From NCBI GenBank assembly GCA_902625945.1, contig CACODG010000005.1, positions 1 to 64,000 on the forward strand: a stretch of DNA of 64,000 bases, given 5' to 3'. How positions within the stretch are numbered: position 1 is the first letter of the stretch; every line of letters starts with the position of its first letter. The position numbers were made by a program, and so were the translations under genes. Of the stretch, positions 10,687 through 21,451 are shown one piece after another. The stretch comes from an uncultured Pelagibacteraceae bacterium (GTDB lineage: Bacteria > Pseudomonadota > Alphaproteobacteria > Pelagibacterales > Pelagibacteraceae). Below the pieces are notes generated by a model. That model made no database searches and was not told the DNA's origin. It saw only the letters and a program-made list of their open reading frames with translations.

Positions 10687-11574
10687 ATGAAAATTTATAA
10701 AAATCCAAATTTAATTAATAAACATTGTAACGGTGTAATAGCTATAGGAAATTTTGATGGTTTACATTTAGGTCATCAAAAAGTTATAAAAGAAGCAAAT
10801 CAAAAAGCTAAAAAAAATAAGATACCTTTTGGGGTTATGACTTTTGAACCTGTACCAGTAATGTTTTTTAATAATAAAATTAAAAATCATAGAATAAATT
10901 CTTTAGAACAGAAAAAAAATCAATTAAAAAAATTTAAATTAGATTTCTTAATTATTATTAAATTTGATAAAAAGTTTTCATCTCTATCTGCAGAAGAGTT
11001 TATAAAGAAAATAATTTTTAAAAAAACAAAATGTAAATATTTATATGTAAGTAAAAATTTTAAGTTTGGTTTTAAAAGACAAGGAAACATAAAAACACTT
11101 AAAAAATTTGAAAAAAAATATAACTTTAAAAATATTGTTACTAAACCTTATAAACAAGGTAACAAAACAATTTCATCCACGTTTTTAAGAGAGAAAATAA
11201 GATTAGGTAAAATAGATGAAGTAAATAAATTATTAAATCGTAATTGGAGTATTTATGGCAAAGTAATCAAGGGAGAGAGAAGAGGACGTAAAATTGGCTT
11301 TCCAACATGTAATTTAAAATTGAGTGATTATGTTGTTCCTAAACTCGGAGTCTACGCCGTTAAAGTTAAAAGTAAGAATTTTTATAAAAACGGTATTGCA
11401 AATATAGGTTATAGACCTACATTTAAAGGACAAAATATATTATTAGAAACAAATATCTTTGGAATTAATAAAAACTTATATAATAAAGTAATTAGTGTTA
11501 ACTTTAAAAAGTTTATAAGACCAGAAAAAAGATTTAGAAATTTGAAACAATTAAAAAAAACAAATCAATCTTGA
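10687..11574 (+). CDS. ribF: Bifunctional riboflavin kinase/FAD synthetase
   Basis: AIGNFDGLHLGHQKVI, VMTFEPVPVMFF, SSTFLREKIRLG, GKVIKGERRGRKIGFPTCNL, GVYAVKV. Confidence 0.92.
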   Translation: MKIYKNPNLINKHCNGVIAIGNFDGLHLGHQKVIKEANQKAKKNKIPFGVMTFEPVPVMFFNNKIKNHRINSLEQKKNQLKKFKLDFLIIIKFDKKFSSLSAEEFIKKIIFKKTKCKYLYVSKNFKFGFKRQGNIKTLKKFEKKYNFKNIVTKPYKQGNKTISSTFLREKIRLGKIDEVNKLLNRNWSIYGKVIKGERRGRKIGFPTCNLKLSDYVVPKLGVYAVKVKSKNFYKNGIANIGYRPTFKGQNILLETNIFGINKNLYNKVISVNFKKFIRPEKRFRNLKQLKKTNQS

Positions 11575-11595
11575 TATAAAAAAGGCAAAGAAATA

Positions 11596-14329
11596 ATGTC
11601 CAAAGACACTCTACAACTTCCTAAGACGGCTTTTTCAATGAAAGCAAGTTTACCACTTAAAGAGCCTGAGATTTTAAAAAAATGGGAAAAAAATAAAATC
11701 TTTGAAAAACTCAGAAAAAAGTCTAAAGGAAAAGAAAAATTTGTTCTTCATGATGGCCCACCTTATGCAAATGGTCATATACATATGGGCACTGCGCTAA
11801 ATAAAATTTTGAAAGATATGATTACGCGATTTCATCAAATGAATGGAAAAGACTCTGTCTATGTTCCAGGTTGGGACTGTCACGGACTACCAATAGAGTG
11901 GAAAATAGAAGAACAGTACAAAAAAAAAGAAAAAAAATAAAAGATGAGGTGCCCATTAAAGATTTTAGGCAAGAATGTAGAGAATTTGCAAAAAGCTGGA
12001 TAGATGTTCACATTAAAGAGTTTAAGCGACTAGGAGTAGTTGGAGACTTTGAAAATTATTATTCTACAATGAGTTATGAAGCCGAGGCTCAAATTGTAAG
12101 AGAACTAGGAAAATTCCTTATTGACGGAAGTTTGTATCAAGGTTTTAAACCGGTTCTTTGGTCAACTGTTGAAAAAACTGCTTTAGCTGATGCTGAAGTA
12201 GAATATTTAGATCACACTTCCAATACAATCTATGTCGCATTTAAAGTTAAGGAGACCAACAAAGACTTTCTAAAGAACACAAGTATAATAATTTGGACAA
12301 CTACACCATGGACTATACCTGCTAATAAAGCATTAGCTTTTAACAGTAATATCGAATACTCAGTTTTGGAAATCGATAATCTTGAACATTTTAAAGATAA
12401 AAAAATTGTAGTTGCAAAAAATTTAATTGATACGATAACTAAAGAGTGTGAAATCAAAAGCTATAAAGAAATAGAGACCTTTAAGGGAACTGAATTTAAA
12501 GGAACATTATGCAGTCATCCATTTGCCAAAATGGGTTTTGATTATGATGTTCCCATGTTGGATGCTCAGTTTGTTAATTTGGATCAGGGAACAGGTATTG
12601 TTCATTGTGCCCCTAGCCACGGTCCAGACGATTTTAATTTATGTTTAAATAATAATATACCTTCACTTTATACAGTTGATAACTCAGGAGTTTATACTAA
12701 AGAGGTACCGTATTTTACAAATACACACGTATTTAAAGCCGACCCAATTGTTATAGACAAACTGAAAGAACAAAAACAATTACTTAAAAAACGATAAACT
12801 TAATCATAGTTACCCTCATTCTTGGAGATCTAAGGCTCCATTAATTTACAGAGCAACACCTCAATGGTTCATATCTATGCAAAAAAAACAAACTAAGAGA
12901 TAAAGCCGTTAAAGCAATAAATGAAACAACTTTTTATCCGAATAAAGGTAAAGATAGGCTTTTATCAATGATTGAAGGGAGGCCGGATTGGTGTGTTTCA
13001 AGACAAAGAGTTTGGGGAGTACCATTGCCAATATTCATTAATAAAAGAACAAAAGAACCATTAAGAGACCAAAAAATTATAGACAGAATCGCTTCTATTT
13101 ACGAAAAGCAAGGATCTGACTGTTGGTTTACTGATGATGCGAAAATTTTTTTAGGTAAAGATTATAATGTTGAAGAGTATGAAAAATTAAATGACATTGT
13201 TGAAGTGTGGTTCGATAGTGGTTCAACGCACAGTTTTGTTTTAGAAAAAAGAAAAGATTTAAAATGGCCTGCAGATATGTATCTAGAAGGATCAGATCAG
13301 CATAGAGGCTGGTTTCATTCTTCTTTGTTAGAGTCATGTGGAACTAGAGGTAAGGCACCTTTCAAAAGCATTTTATCCCATGGGTTTGTTGTAGACGGCA
13401 AAGGTATGAAAATGTCAAAATCTATGGGTAACGTCATCTCTCCGGAGGATATATTGAAGAATTATGGTGCAGATATACTTAGAGTTTGGGCGTCAGCATC
13501 CGATTATGCTGAGGATTTAAGAATCGATAAAAATATTTTAATTCAACACGCAGAATCGTATAGAAAAATAAGGAACACTTTTAGGTTCATGCTTGGAAAT
13601 CTAAAAGATAATTTCGAAAAACAAAACTTTGAAAAAATTAAACTCAATGAATTTGACGAATTAGAGCAATTTATTTTACATAAATTATTTTTATTAAATA
13701 AATCTGTTGATGAAAATTTAAAAAATTATAATTTTCACAAACTATATAAAGAGCTTTTAAATTTTTGTACACTTGATCTTTCCTCTTTTTATTTTGATAT
13801 TAGAAAAGATGTTCTTTACTGTGATAGTATAAATTCTAAAAAAAGAAAAAACTGTGTAATTGTTCTGAACATAGTTTTAGAAAGTTTATTAACATGGTTC
13901 GCTCCAATTTTAGTTTTTACCACTGAGGAAATCTACAGCTTGGTTAATAAAGGTAATAATGAAAGTATTCATGAAAATAACTTTATAAAAATTCCAGCCT
14001 TTTGGAATAATGATAAGCTACATGAAAAATGGTCAAATCTATTTCAAATTAAACAACTGGCTAATATTGCGATTGAAGAAAAAAGAGCCAGCAAGGAGAT
14101 TGGATCTAGTTTAGAGGCTGAAATAAAATTAATTTTAAAGAAAAATAAATTCGAACTTCTTGATAAGCTAGACTTGGCAGATTACTTTATCGTTTCAAAA
14201 GCAGAAAAAGAATTGTCTAATCGTGATGAAATAAAGATTGAAGTAAAAAAAGCCAAAGGTCAAAAATGTGAAAGATGCTGGAAAATTTTAGAAAAAAAAT
14301 GCGAAAGATGTTCTAAAGTGCTCCAGTAA
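11596..14329 (+). CDS. ileS: Isoleucyl-tRNA synthetase (three frameshifts: ~11920-11937, ~12786-12791, ~12891-12898)
   Basis: [24 protein letters not shown] (HIGH), [63 protein letters not shown] (KMSKS). Confidence 0.92.
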
Positions 14330-14346
14330 AATAGAAAGTCAATATA

Positions 14347-14835
14347 TTGATTAATCTAAAAGAAATAAAAAATAAAATTTTAAAAAAAAATAATATCTTA
14401 ATCTTAATAATTATTTGTTTAATCTTTTTTTTAGATAGATATACCAAATTAATTGTTTTAAATAATTTCAGCGAAAATTTATATTATTTTAATAATTACA
14501 TAAATTTTGATTTAACCTGGAATACAGGAATAGGTTTTGGATTATTCACCACGGCTAATAACATGATATATAATGTTACTTCTTTAGTAATTGCTTTGGT
14601 AATAGGTGTTATAATTTATATAGGTTTAAAATCAGAAACATCTGATAAAATTATTTTTTCAATAATTATTGGAGGAGCTATTGGAAATTTTTATGACAGG
14701 TTACTGTTCAAAGGTGTGCCAGATTTTATAGACTTACATTACGGTAATTTTCATTGGTTTACATTTAATGTTGCTGATATTTTTATAACAATTGGAATTA
14801 TTATATTTTTAATGAAAGAATTTTTTGTTAAATAA
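14347..14835 (+). CDS. lspA: Lipoprotein signal peptidase (TTG start)
   Basis: FDLTWNTGIGFGLF, IIGGAIGNFYDRLLFKGVPDFIDLHYGNFHWFTFNVADIFITIG. Confidence 0.92.
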   Translation: MINLKEIKNKILKKNNILILIIICLIFFLDRYTKLIVLNNFSENLYYFNNYINFDLTWNTGIGFGLFTTANNMIYNVTSLVIALVIGVIIYIGLKSETSDKIIFSIIIGGAIGNFYDRLLFKGVPDFIDLHYGNFHWFTFNVADIFITIGIIIFLMKEFFVK

Positions 14836-14841
14836 TAAAAA

Positions 14842-15150
14842 ATGAAAAAAAATTATATTTATTTAATTTTTATTATATTTCTTTCTTCATGCGCAAGCAT
14901 GAAAGAAGCTGGTAAAGTTATCAGAAACGAGAAAGTTTCAACTACAGATGAATTTTTAGTGAAAAAAAAAGAACCATTAGTTCTACCCCCTGACTACAAT
15001 ATAATACCCGAGCCAGAGTCTTTAAAAAAATCAAAACAAAATGAAGATCAAAAAATAAGAAAGATACTAAAAGCACCTTTAGAAAAGTCATCTGGAAAAA
15101 GCAAATCTCTTTCGATTGAAGAAAAAATATTAGAAAATATTAGAAAGTGA
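14842..15150 (+). CDS. DUF3035 lipoprotein (BamF-like)
   Basis: Lipobox LSSC; RNEKVSTTDEFLVKKKEPLVLPPDYNIIPEP. Confidence 0.7.
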   Translation: MKKNYIYLIFIIFLSSCASMKEAGKVIRNEKVSTTDEFLVKKKEPLVLPPDYNIIPEPESLKKSKQNEDQKIRKILKAPLEKSSGKSKSLSIEEKILENIRK

Positions 15151-16350
15151 AAAATAAAAATTTTATCCCAATCAAATACTTAGATAAAAGAATTTCAAAC
15201 AAACTAAATTTAGATTTTGAAATTATTTTAAAAAAGATAAATAAAAAAATTGAAGATGCCCAAAGTATTTTCAATCTTTTTAGCAAAAATTATAAATTTA
15301 ATTTTAATATTAAAGACTTAAAAAGATTTGAAAAATATAATTCAATTTTGATAATAGGTATGGGCGGATCTATACTTGGAGCAGAAGCGATCTACCAGTT
15401 TTTAAAAAAAAAGATTGATAAGAATATATATTTTTTAGATGATTTAGATGAGGAGAACATAAACAAATTGAAAAAACAATTGATGTTCAAAAAAACATTA
15501 TTTGTTGTAATATCAAAATCGGGAAATACTATAGAGACTTTATCCAACCTATTTCATTTAAAGATTCTAAAAAACAAAGCTAAGAATATTATTGTTATTT
15601 CAGAAAAGAAAAATAACGTCCTATATAATCTATCCAAACAATATAAGTTATTTTATATTGAACACAAAAAACATATAGGAGGCAGATATTCAGTTTTATC
15701 AGAGGTAGGTATTGTCCCTGCTTATTTAATGGGCCTTGATGTAATTAATTTTAGAAAAAAAATACGCGAATTTTTAAAGAGTGAAAATAAAACCTTATTA
15801 AAAGAAAATACAGTAAAACTAGCAAATTTGATTATACAAAAAAAAATACTCAAATCAAATATTATTAAATTATTCACCGCAATTAGATAAATTTTTATAT
15901 TGGAAACAGCAATTAATTGCAGAAAGTTTAGGAAAAAATGGAAAAGGTTTTTTACCAGTAGTTTCAAAAGCTCCAAAAGATCATCATAGTTTATTACAAT
16001 TATATTTAGATGGCCCAAAAAATAAATTTTTTACTATTTTTAGTTTTGATCAGACAAAAAATACAAAAATTAAAGTATCTAAAAGAAATAAAGAAATAAG
16101 CTTTATTAATAATAGAAGCCTGAATGAAGTGAAAAATTCACAGAAAAATGCTTTAATTTTAGCTCTAAAAAAAAATAAAATCCCTTATAGAGAGTTTATC
16201 ATAAAAAATTCTAGTGAAAATTCTTTAGGGTCGTTATTCTCATACTTCATGATGGAAACTATAATTCTTGGAAAACTGGCAAAAATCAATCCTTTTAGTC
16301 AACCAGCTGTTGAGCAGGTAAAAAAATTAACAAAAAAACTTCTTAGTTAA
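15147..16350 (+). CDS. pgi: Glucose-6-phosphate isomerase (frameshift near 15866-15876)
   Basis: IIGMGGSILGAEAIYQFL, VISKSGNTIETLSN, GGRYSVLSEVGIVPAYLMGLD; next frame PQLDKFLYWKQQLIAESLGKNGKGFLPVVSKAPKDHHSLLQLYLDGPK. Confidence 0.88.
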
Positions 16351-16900
16351 AAGTTCCAAAAATTATTTTGGATCTACCATATATTTTTTCAAATATTATG
16401 TTTAATTCTTCAAAATTATCTCTAGAATTTTTTTCTCTATGAATTATTACAATATGATTATTCTTAAAAAATTTTTTTTTAAAAATAATAGACAAATCAT
16501 CAATAAATGTTTTATCCATAAAGGGTGGGTCTAAAAAAAAAATTTCATATCGCTCTCTCAATAAGTTATTGAAAATATTTTGAACACTATCATTAATTAA
16601 TTTAGTACTTTTTGTTAAAGACAGTTGATTTACATTTCTAAAAAGTAATTCAAAAGCATTCTTATTTTTTTCCACAAACGTAACCTTTTTAGCTCCTCGA
16701 GATAAACACTCTATGCCGAAAGATCCTACGCCTGAATATAGATCCAAAACATTAGCATTATTAATCTCAATGTTTATTTTTAAAGAATGAATGATAATAT
16801 TGAATATATTTTCTTTTACCGAATCCTTCAAAGGCCTGGTAGATGATAACTTCAAAAATTCAATTTTTTTTCCTTTTAATTTTCCACTTATAACCCGCAT
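16343..16900 (-). CDS. rsmD: 16S rRNA (guanine966-N2)-methyltransferase
   Basis: MRVISGKLKGKKIEF, STRPLKDSVKENIFNII, VLDLYSGVGSFGIECLSRGAKKVTFVEKN, FLDPPF. Confidence 0.9.
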   Translation of the reverse strand: MRVISGKLKGKKIEFLKLSSTRPLKDSVKENIFNIIIHSLKINIEINNANVLDLYSGVGSFGIECLSRGAKKVTFVEKNKNAFELLFRNVNQLSLTKSTKLINDSVQNIFNNLLRERYEIFFLDPPFMDKTFIDDLSIIFKKKFFKNNHIVIIHREKNSRDNFEELNIIFEKIYGRSKIIFGTFN

Positions 16901-18163
16901 CTAATCTATTGCTCTCCAACCAATATCTTTTCTATAAAAACCATATTTCCAATTGAGATTTTTTAAAACCCTAATAATATTCTTTCTAACTTTTAAAAAA
17001 CTTTTTCCTAATGAGGTAATATTCAATACCCTACCACCATTTGAGTAAATCTGATTATTAATTATCTTTGTCCCAGCGTGATAAACAATATCACTTTTCC
17101 GTAATTTAATTTTTTTGATATTTTCTAAAAGTTTACCTTTTTTATAATATCCTGGATATCCTTTCGAACACAAAACAATTGTCATACATTTTTCTTTTTT
17201 CCATTTTATCTTAATATTTTTAAGATTATCCTGAACGCAACTCTTAATTATTTTTACTATATCTGTTTTCAATCTTGGTAAAATTACTTGACACTCCGGA
17301 TCACCCATTCTTACGTTATATTCAATTAAATAAGGCTCTTTATTTTTTATCATCAATCCTACGTATAAAAAACCTTTATAGGGATTGTTACCTTTTTTTA
17401 GGGCACGTAATGTTGGTTTAACAATTTTTTCAATAATCTTTTTCTCAAGTTCTTTATTTATCAATGGTGCTGGAGAGTAAGCTCCCATACCACCAGTATT
17501 AGGACCTCTATCTTTCTCTTTTACGCGTTTATGATCTTGCGCTGTTCCAAAAAACTTAAAATTATTTTTATCAACAACTAAAAAATAACTTACTTCCTCA
17601 CCTTCTAAAAATTCTTCGAGAACAATTTTTTTTGATGATTTAAATTTTCCTTTAAATATTTCCTCTGAAATATTTAATACTTGTTTTTTATTTTCACAAA
17701 TAGTTACACCTTTACCTGCAGCAAGGCCATCGGCCTTAATAACAACAGGGAATTTATTTTTATTTAAAAAATCATAAACTTGCTTTTTTGAAGTACAAAC
17801 TTTGAAACCTGCGGTAGGAATATTATTTTGTTTACATAATTTTTTCATAAATGCCTTTGAGCCTTCTAATTTTGAGGCAAATTTGTTAGGCCCAAACACC
17901 TTAATTCTATTTTTATGTAAGAAATCAACCAAACCTCTCACCAGTGGTTCCTCGGGCCCTACAATTACAAGCTCTATCCTAAATTTTCTTATTAATTTTA
18001 ATAATTTTTTAAAATCAAGAATATCTACTTCAACATTTTTAGCTAATTGAGCTGTACCAGCATTACCAGGAAAACAAATTATATTGTTTGTAATTTTTGA
18101 CTCGTATATTTTTTGACATAGTGCATGCTCCCTTCCACCACTTCCTATTAATCCAATATTCAT
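16901..18163 (-). CDS. purD: Phosphoribosylamine-glycine ligase
   Basis: MNIGLIGSGGREHALCQKI, VVIKADGLAAGKGVTIC, DRGPNTGGMGAYSPAPL, YNVRMGDPECQVILPRL; start moved to internal ATG at 18163. Confidence 0.95.
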   Translation of the reverse strand: MNIGLIGSGGREHALCQKIYESKITNNIICFPGNAGTAQLAKNVEVDILDFKKLLKLIRKFRIELVIVGPEEPLVRGLVDFLHKNRIKVFGPNKFASKLEGSKAFMKKLCKQNNIPTAGFKVCTSKKQVYDFLNKNKFPVVIKADGLAAGKGVTICENKKQVLNISEEIFKGKFKSSKKIVLEEFLEGEEVSYFLVVDKNNFKFFGTAQDHKRVKEKDRGPNTGGMGAYSPAPLINKELEKKIIEKIVKPTLRALKKGNNPYKGFLYVGLMIKNKEPYLIEYNVRMGDPECQVILPRLKTDIVKIIKSCVQDNLKNIKIKWKKEKCMTIVLCSKGYPGYYKKGKLLENIKKIKLRKSDIVYHAGTKIINNQIYSNGGRVLNITSLGKSFLKVRKNIIRVLKNLNWKYGFYRKDIGWRAID

Positions 18164-18191
18164 GTCTAATTTTATATTGTATAATTTATTG

Positions 18192-18389
18192 ATGATAAAA
18201 AAAAAAGCTAAACTTATATTTAAGCACAACTCTTTTGAGATAATAGAGGAGGGTGACCATGTTATATGTGCAGTGTCAGGAAAAGAAATTTTACTTAATA
18301 ACTTAAATTATTGGAGTGTAGATCTACAAGAAGCTTATTTTTCTCCAGTTGAAGTTAACAAAAAACTGAAAAAAATTAAACTGGAATAG
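18192..18389 (+). CDS. DUF2093 family small protein
   Basis: AKLIFKHNSFEIIEEGDHVICAVSGKEILLNNLNYWSVDLQEAYFSPVEV. Confidence 0.7.
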   Translation: MIKKKAKLIFKHNSFEIIEEGDHVICAVSGKEILLNNLNYWSVDLQEAYFSPVEVNKKLKKIKLE

Positions 18390-18391
18390 AA

Positions 18392-19250
18392 TTATTTCCA
18401 CCTATTATGAGACCAAATCCATTGATTAGGGTTTCTTTTGATCATTTCTTCAAGAACTTTATTTAGCTTGTTGGTTAAATCTAATTTATTTCCATACTCT
18501 GATGAATTTATTTGATTCTTAAATTCGATACTGAAGTTGTCATCTTCTGTTCTTTCTATATATACTGGAATTATAGGTAAATTATATTTAAAAGCTAGTT
18601 GTGCAGGTAAAGTTGTTGTTAAAGCAGGTCTGCCAAAAAAAATTTATTTTCTCACCTTCGCTCACTCTTTGATCAATCATCAAAGCTATACTAAAATCTT
18701 TTTTAATATATATTATCGCATCTCTAACGCCATTTATACCTTTTTTAATTTGATTTTTACATACATATTTTTCTCTTAAAAACTCCATTAGGGGATTTAG
18801 AAAAAAATTATTTAAAGGTCTATATATTGTAGCTAGTTTTATTTTTCTTTTTGTTATTTCCATAGACATCAACTCATAATTTGCAAAGTGTCCAGAGATA
18901 AAAATTACTTTTTTTTTATTGATAATAATATTTTTTAAAATTTCTTCACCTTTAATTTTTACGTGAGAATTATTTTTTTTAAAAAATCCTAAAAAAATAT
19001 ATTCGATAAATGTCATGCCGTAGTTTTTCCACATATTTTTTTCTATAAGTAATTTTTTCTCTACAGAGATTTTTTTATCGAAAATTTCAAGATTTTTATC
19101 AATAATATTTCTAGATTTAAAAAAAGGAGCAAGTTTTACAAATAAAAAAGAAAAAATTTTTCTACTTATTTTTAATCCAACAATTCTTCCAATCAAAAAG
19201 AAAAAATAAATAAAAATAGACTGGACGAAATATTTAAATATTTTTATCAT
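18392..19250 (-). CDS. Lipid A biosynthesis lauroyl acyltransferase family (frameshift at the A8 run 18635-18642)
   Basis: ISGHFANYELM, TIYRPLNN, MIDQRVSEGEKINFFG(RPALTTTLPAQLAFKYNLPIIPVYIERTEDDN...NQWIWSHNRWK*) after removing one base. Confidence 0.85.
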
Positions 19251-20178
19251 AAAATTTTAAAATTTCTTCTATTAATTGCTCTTTTTTCTCGATTACTAAT
19301 TTTATCTTTAGATATTTGATTTCATTAAATTTAAAATTTCTAATCCTAAAAAAATCTTTTTCAGTAGTAATTATCTCGAGATTTCTTTTTTTTGCAATAT
19401 CAATAATATCTTCTAACTCTTTTCTTTTAAATTTATAATGATCTGGAAATATTAATTTTTCGTCAACTCGAAAGCCATAATCTATGAGTGTTTGAAAAAA
19501 ATTATCTGGATTTCCAATCCCTGCAAATGCAAATAAATTTTTATTTTTGATTTCTTGAATATTTGTTGGAACATATTTTGAATAAAAAAATTTTAAGTTT
19601 TCATTTATTTTTATTAGTTTTTTTTCAAATATATTATCTTTCTTTCCATTGATTATAACAAATTTAGTATCTTTGATCGCTTCTAAACTTTCTCTTAATG
19701 GTCCTGATGGGAAAACAAGTCCATTTCCTAGTAATTGTTTTTGGTTAAAACAAATAATTTTTACATCTTTTTTAATTTTGTAGTCCTGTAACCCATCATC
19801 TAAAATTACTGAGTCTATTTCTTTGTCTTTTTCCGCCATGAGAATTGCATTAATTCTATTTTTATTCAAAATTAAGTCTTTAAAATATTTTTTTATCAAT
19901 TGATGTTCGTCTATATGATCCTCATAAAATTTTTTAACAATAGCGGGATTTTTTCTTTTTTCCTTAAGTTCTTTTGCTAAAAAAATAGATAATGGAGTTT
20001 TTCCAGTTCCCCCAATATAAATATTACCTATGCAAATTACTGGTAAATTAAAACTCTTGGATGACGTAAATTTTCTTTTTAAAAAAATTAAACAAATTAT
20101 TATCAAAGTTATTGGATAAAAAATTAATGAGTAAATACTAGTATTACTATCCCAAAATTTAGGTTTAAATATTTTCAT
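19234..20178 (-). CDS. lpxK: Tetraacyldisaccharide 4'-kinase
   Basis: PVICIGNIYIGGTGKTPLSIFLAKEL, VILDDGLQDYKIKKDVKIICF, GPLRE. Confidence 0.92.
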   Translation of the reverse strand: MKIFKPKFWDSNTSIYSLIFYPITLIIICLIFLKRKFTSSKSFNLPVICIGNIYIGGTGKTPLSIFLAKELKEKRKNPAIVKKFYEDHIDEHQLIKKYFKDLILNKNRINAILMAEKDKEIDSVILDDGLQDYKIKKDVKIICFNQKQLLGNGLVFPSGPLRESLEAIKDTKFVIINGKKDNIFEKKLIKINENLKFFYSKYVPTNIQEIKNKNLFAFAGIGNPDNFFQTLIDYGFRVDEKLIFPDHYKFKRKELEDIIDIAKKRNLEIITTEKDFFRIRNFKFNEIKYLKIKLVIEKKEQLIEEILKFYDKNI

Positions 20179-21443
20179 TAAATAAAAAATTGTTAATATG
20201 TTTCATCGTATTATTTAAAGTCTGTTCCCTTAATCTGCTCATTATTGAAGAATATTTTTTTATATCTTTATCTGAACTTTCAAGATCGTAAAAAATTTTC
20301 TCTGCTAGTTCATCTGGATTCATAATAATTTCAGAAATATTATTTTGTTGGAATATTTCATAAATTTCGGAAAAATTATAAACATACGGACCGTGATAAA
20401 TTTTACATCCTAGATTTGCAGCATCAATAGGATTTTGACCTCCTTCGTTTTTGAGTCTGCTTATGTTAGATTTACCTATAAAAACACTCTTTGCATATTT
20501 AAAATAATCATTTAGATCACCAAATGAATTGATAATAATAATATCTTTATTTTTCTCGATTTTTTCATTTTTACTTAATATTTGTGGAATTAAATTCAAA
20601 TCTAAACACAATTTATTAATTTCATTTGTTCTATCAATATGTCTTGGGGCAATAATTGTAACAATATCTTTAATTTTTTCTTTCAATTTTAAGTGGGTTT
20701 TCAAACAAAATATCTCCTCATCTTTATGTGTGCTTGCAGCAATCCAAAACTTTTTTGAGTTTAATATCCTTTCATTTTGAAAATTGCTACTAAAAGAAGG
20801 AGTGCTTATTAATTTAATATTTCCAGTGAAGTACGTATTTTTTACTTTGAGTTTAGATAAATAATTATGAGTTTCATTATTTGAAGATAAACTAAATTCA
20901 ATATTTGAAAAAATCGAATAAGCAAATCTTGGAAAAATCATCCATCTCTTGAAGGTTTTTTTTTGTTAATCTTCCGTTAATAATTCCAATAGGAATTTTT
21001 TTCTTTTTTGCACAATAAATTAAATTAGGCCAAATTTCAGAATCTACTAAAAGAATGACACTTGGCTTCCATGCTAAAATAAATTTTCTAATTAAAAATT
21101 CAACATCTAATGGAAAAAATCTATGAAAAACATTACCAAATTTTTTTAATTCAATTTGAGCCAAATTACTTGAACTTAAAGTAACTGTTGTTACTAATAT
21201 TTCTATTTTTTTTTCCTTTTTATTAATTTCCTTTATTATTGGAATTATACTTTTCATTTCACCTATACTAGCAGCATGAAACCAGAAAAGTTTAAGTTTA
21301 AAATTTCTTGAAATATTAAAGTGTGAGGGAAAGATCTTCTCTTTATACCTTTTTACGTCTTCTTTTTTTATCAGTCTTCTAAAAAAAATTAACAAAATAA
21401 GTAGGGGATATAAAATGAAAGTAAGAAATCTATAAATTTGCAT
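20165..21443 (-). CDS. kdtA: 3-deoxy-D-manno-octulosonic acid transferase (frameshift at the T9 run 20956-20964)
   Basis: FWFHAASIGEMKSIIPII, VTTVTLSSSNLAQ, DSEIWPNLI, INGRLTKK, then ...STPSFSSNFQNERILNSKKFWIAASTHKDEE, APRHIDR. Confidence 0.9.
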
Positions 21444-21451
21444 TAATAAAT

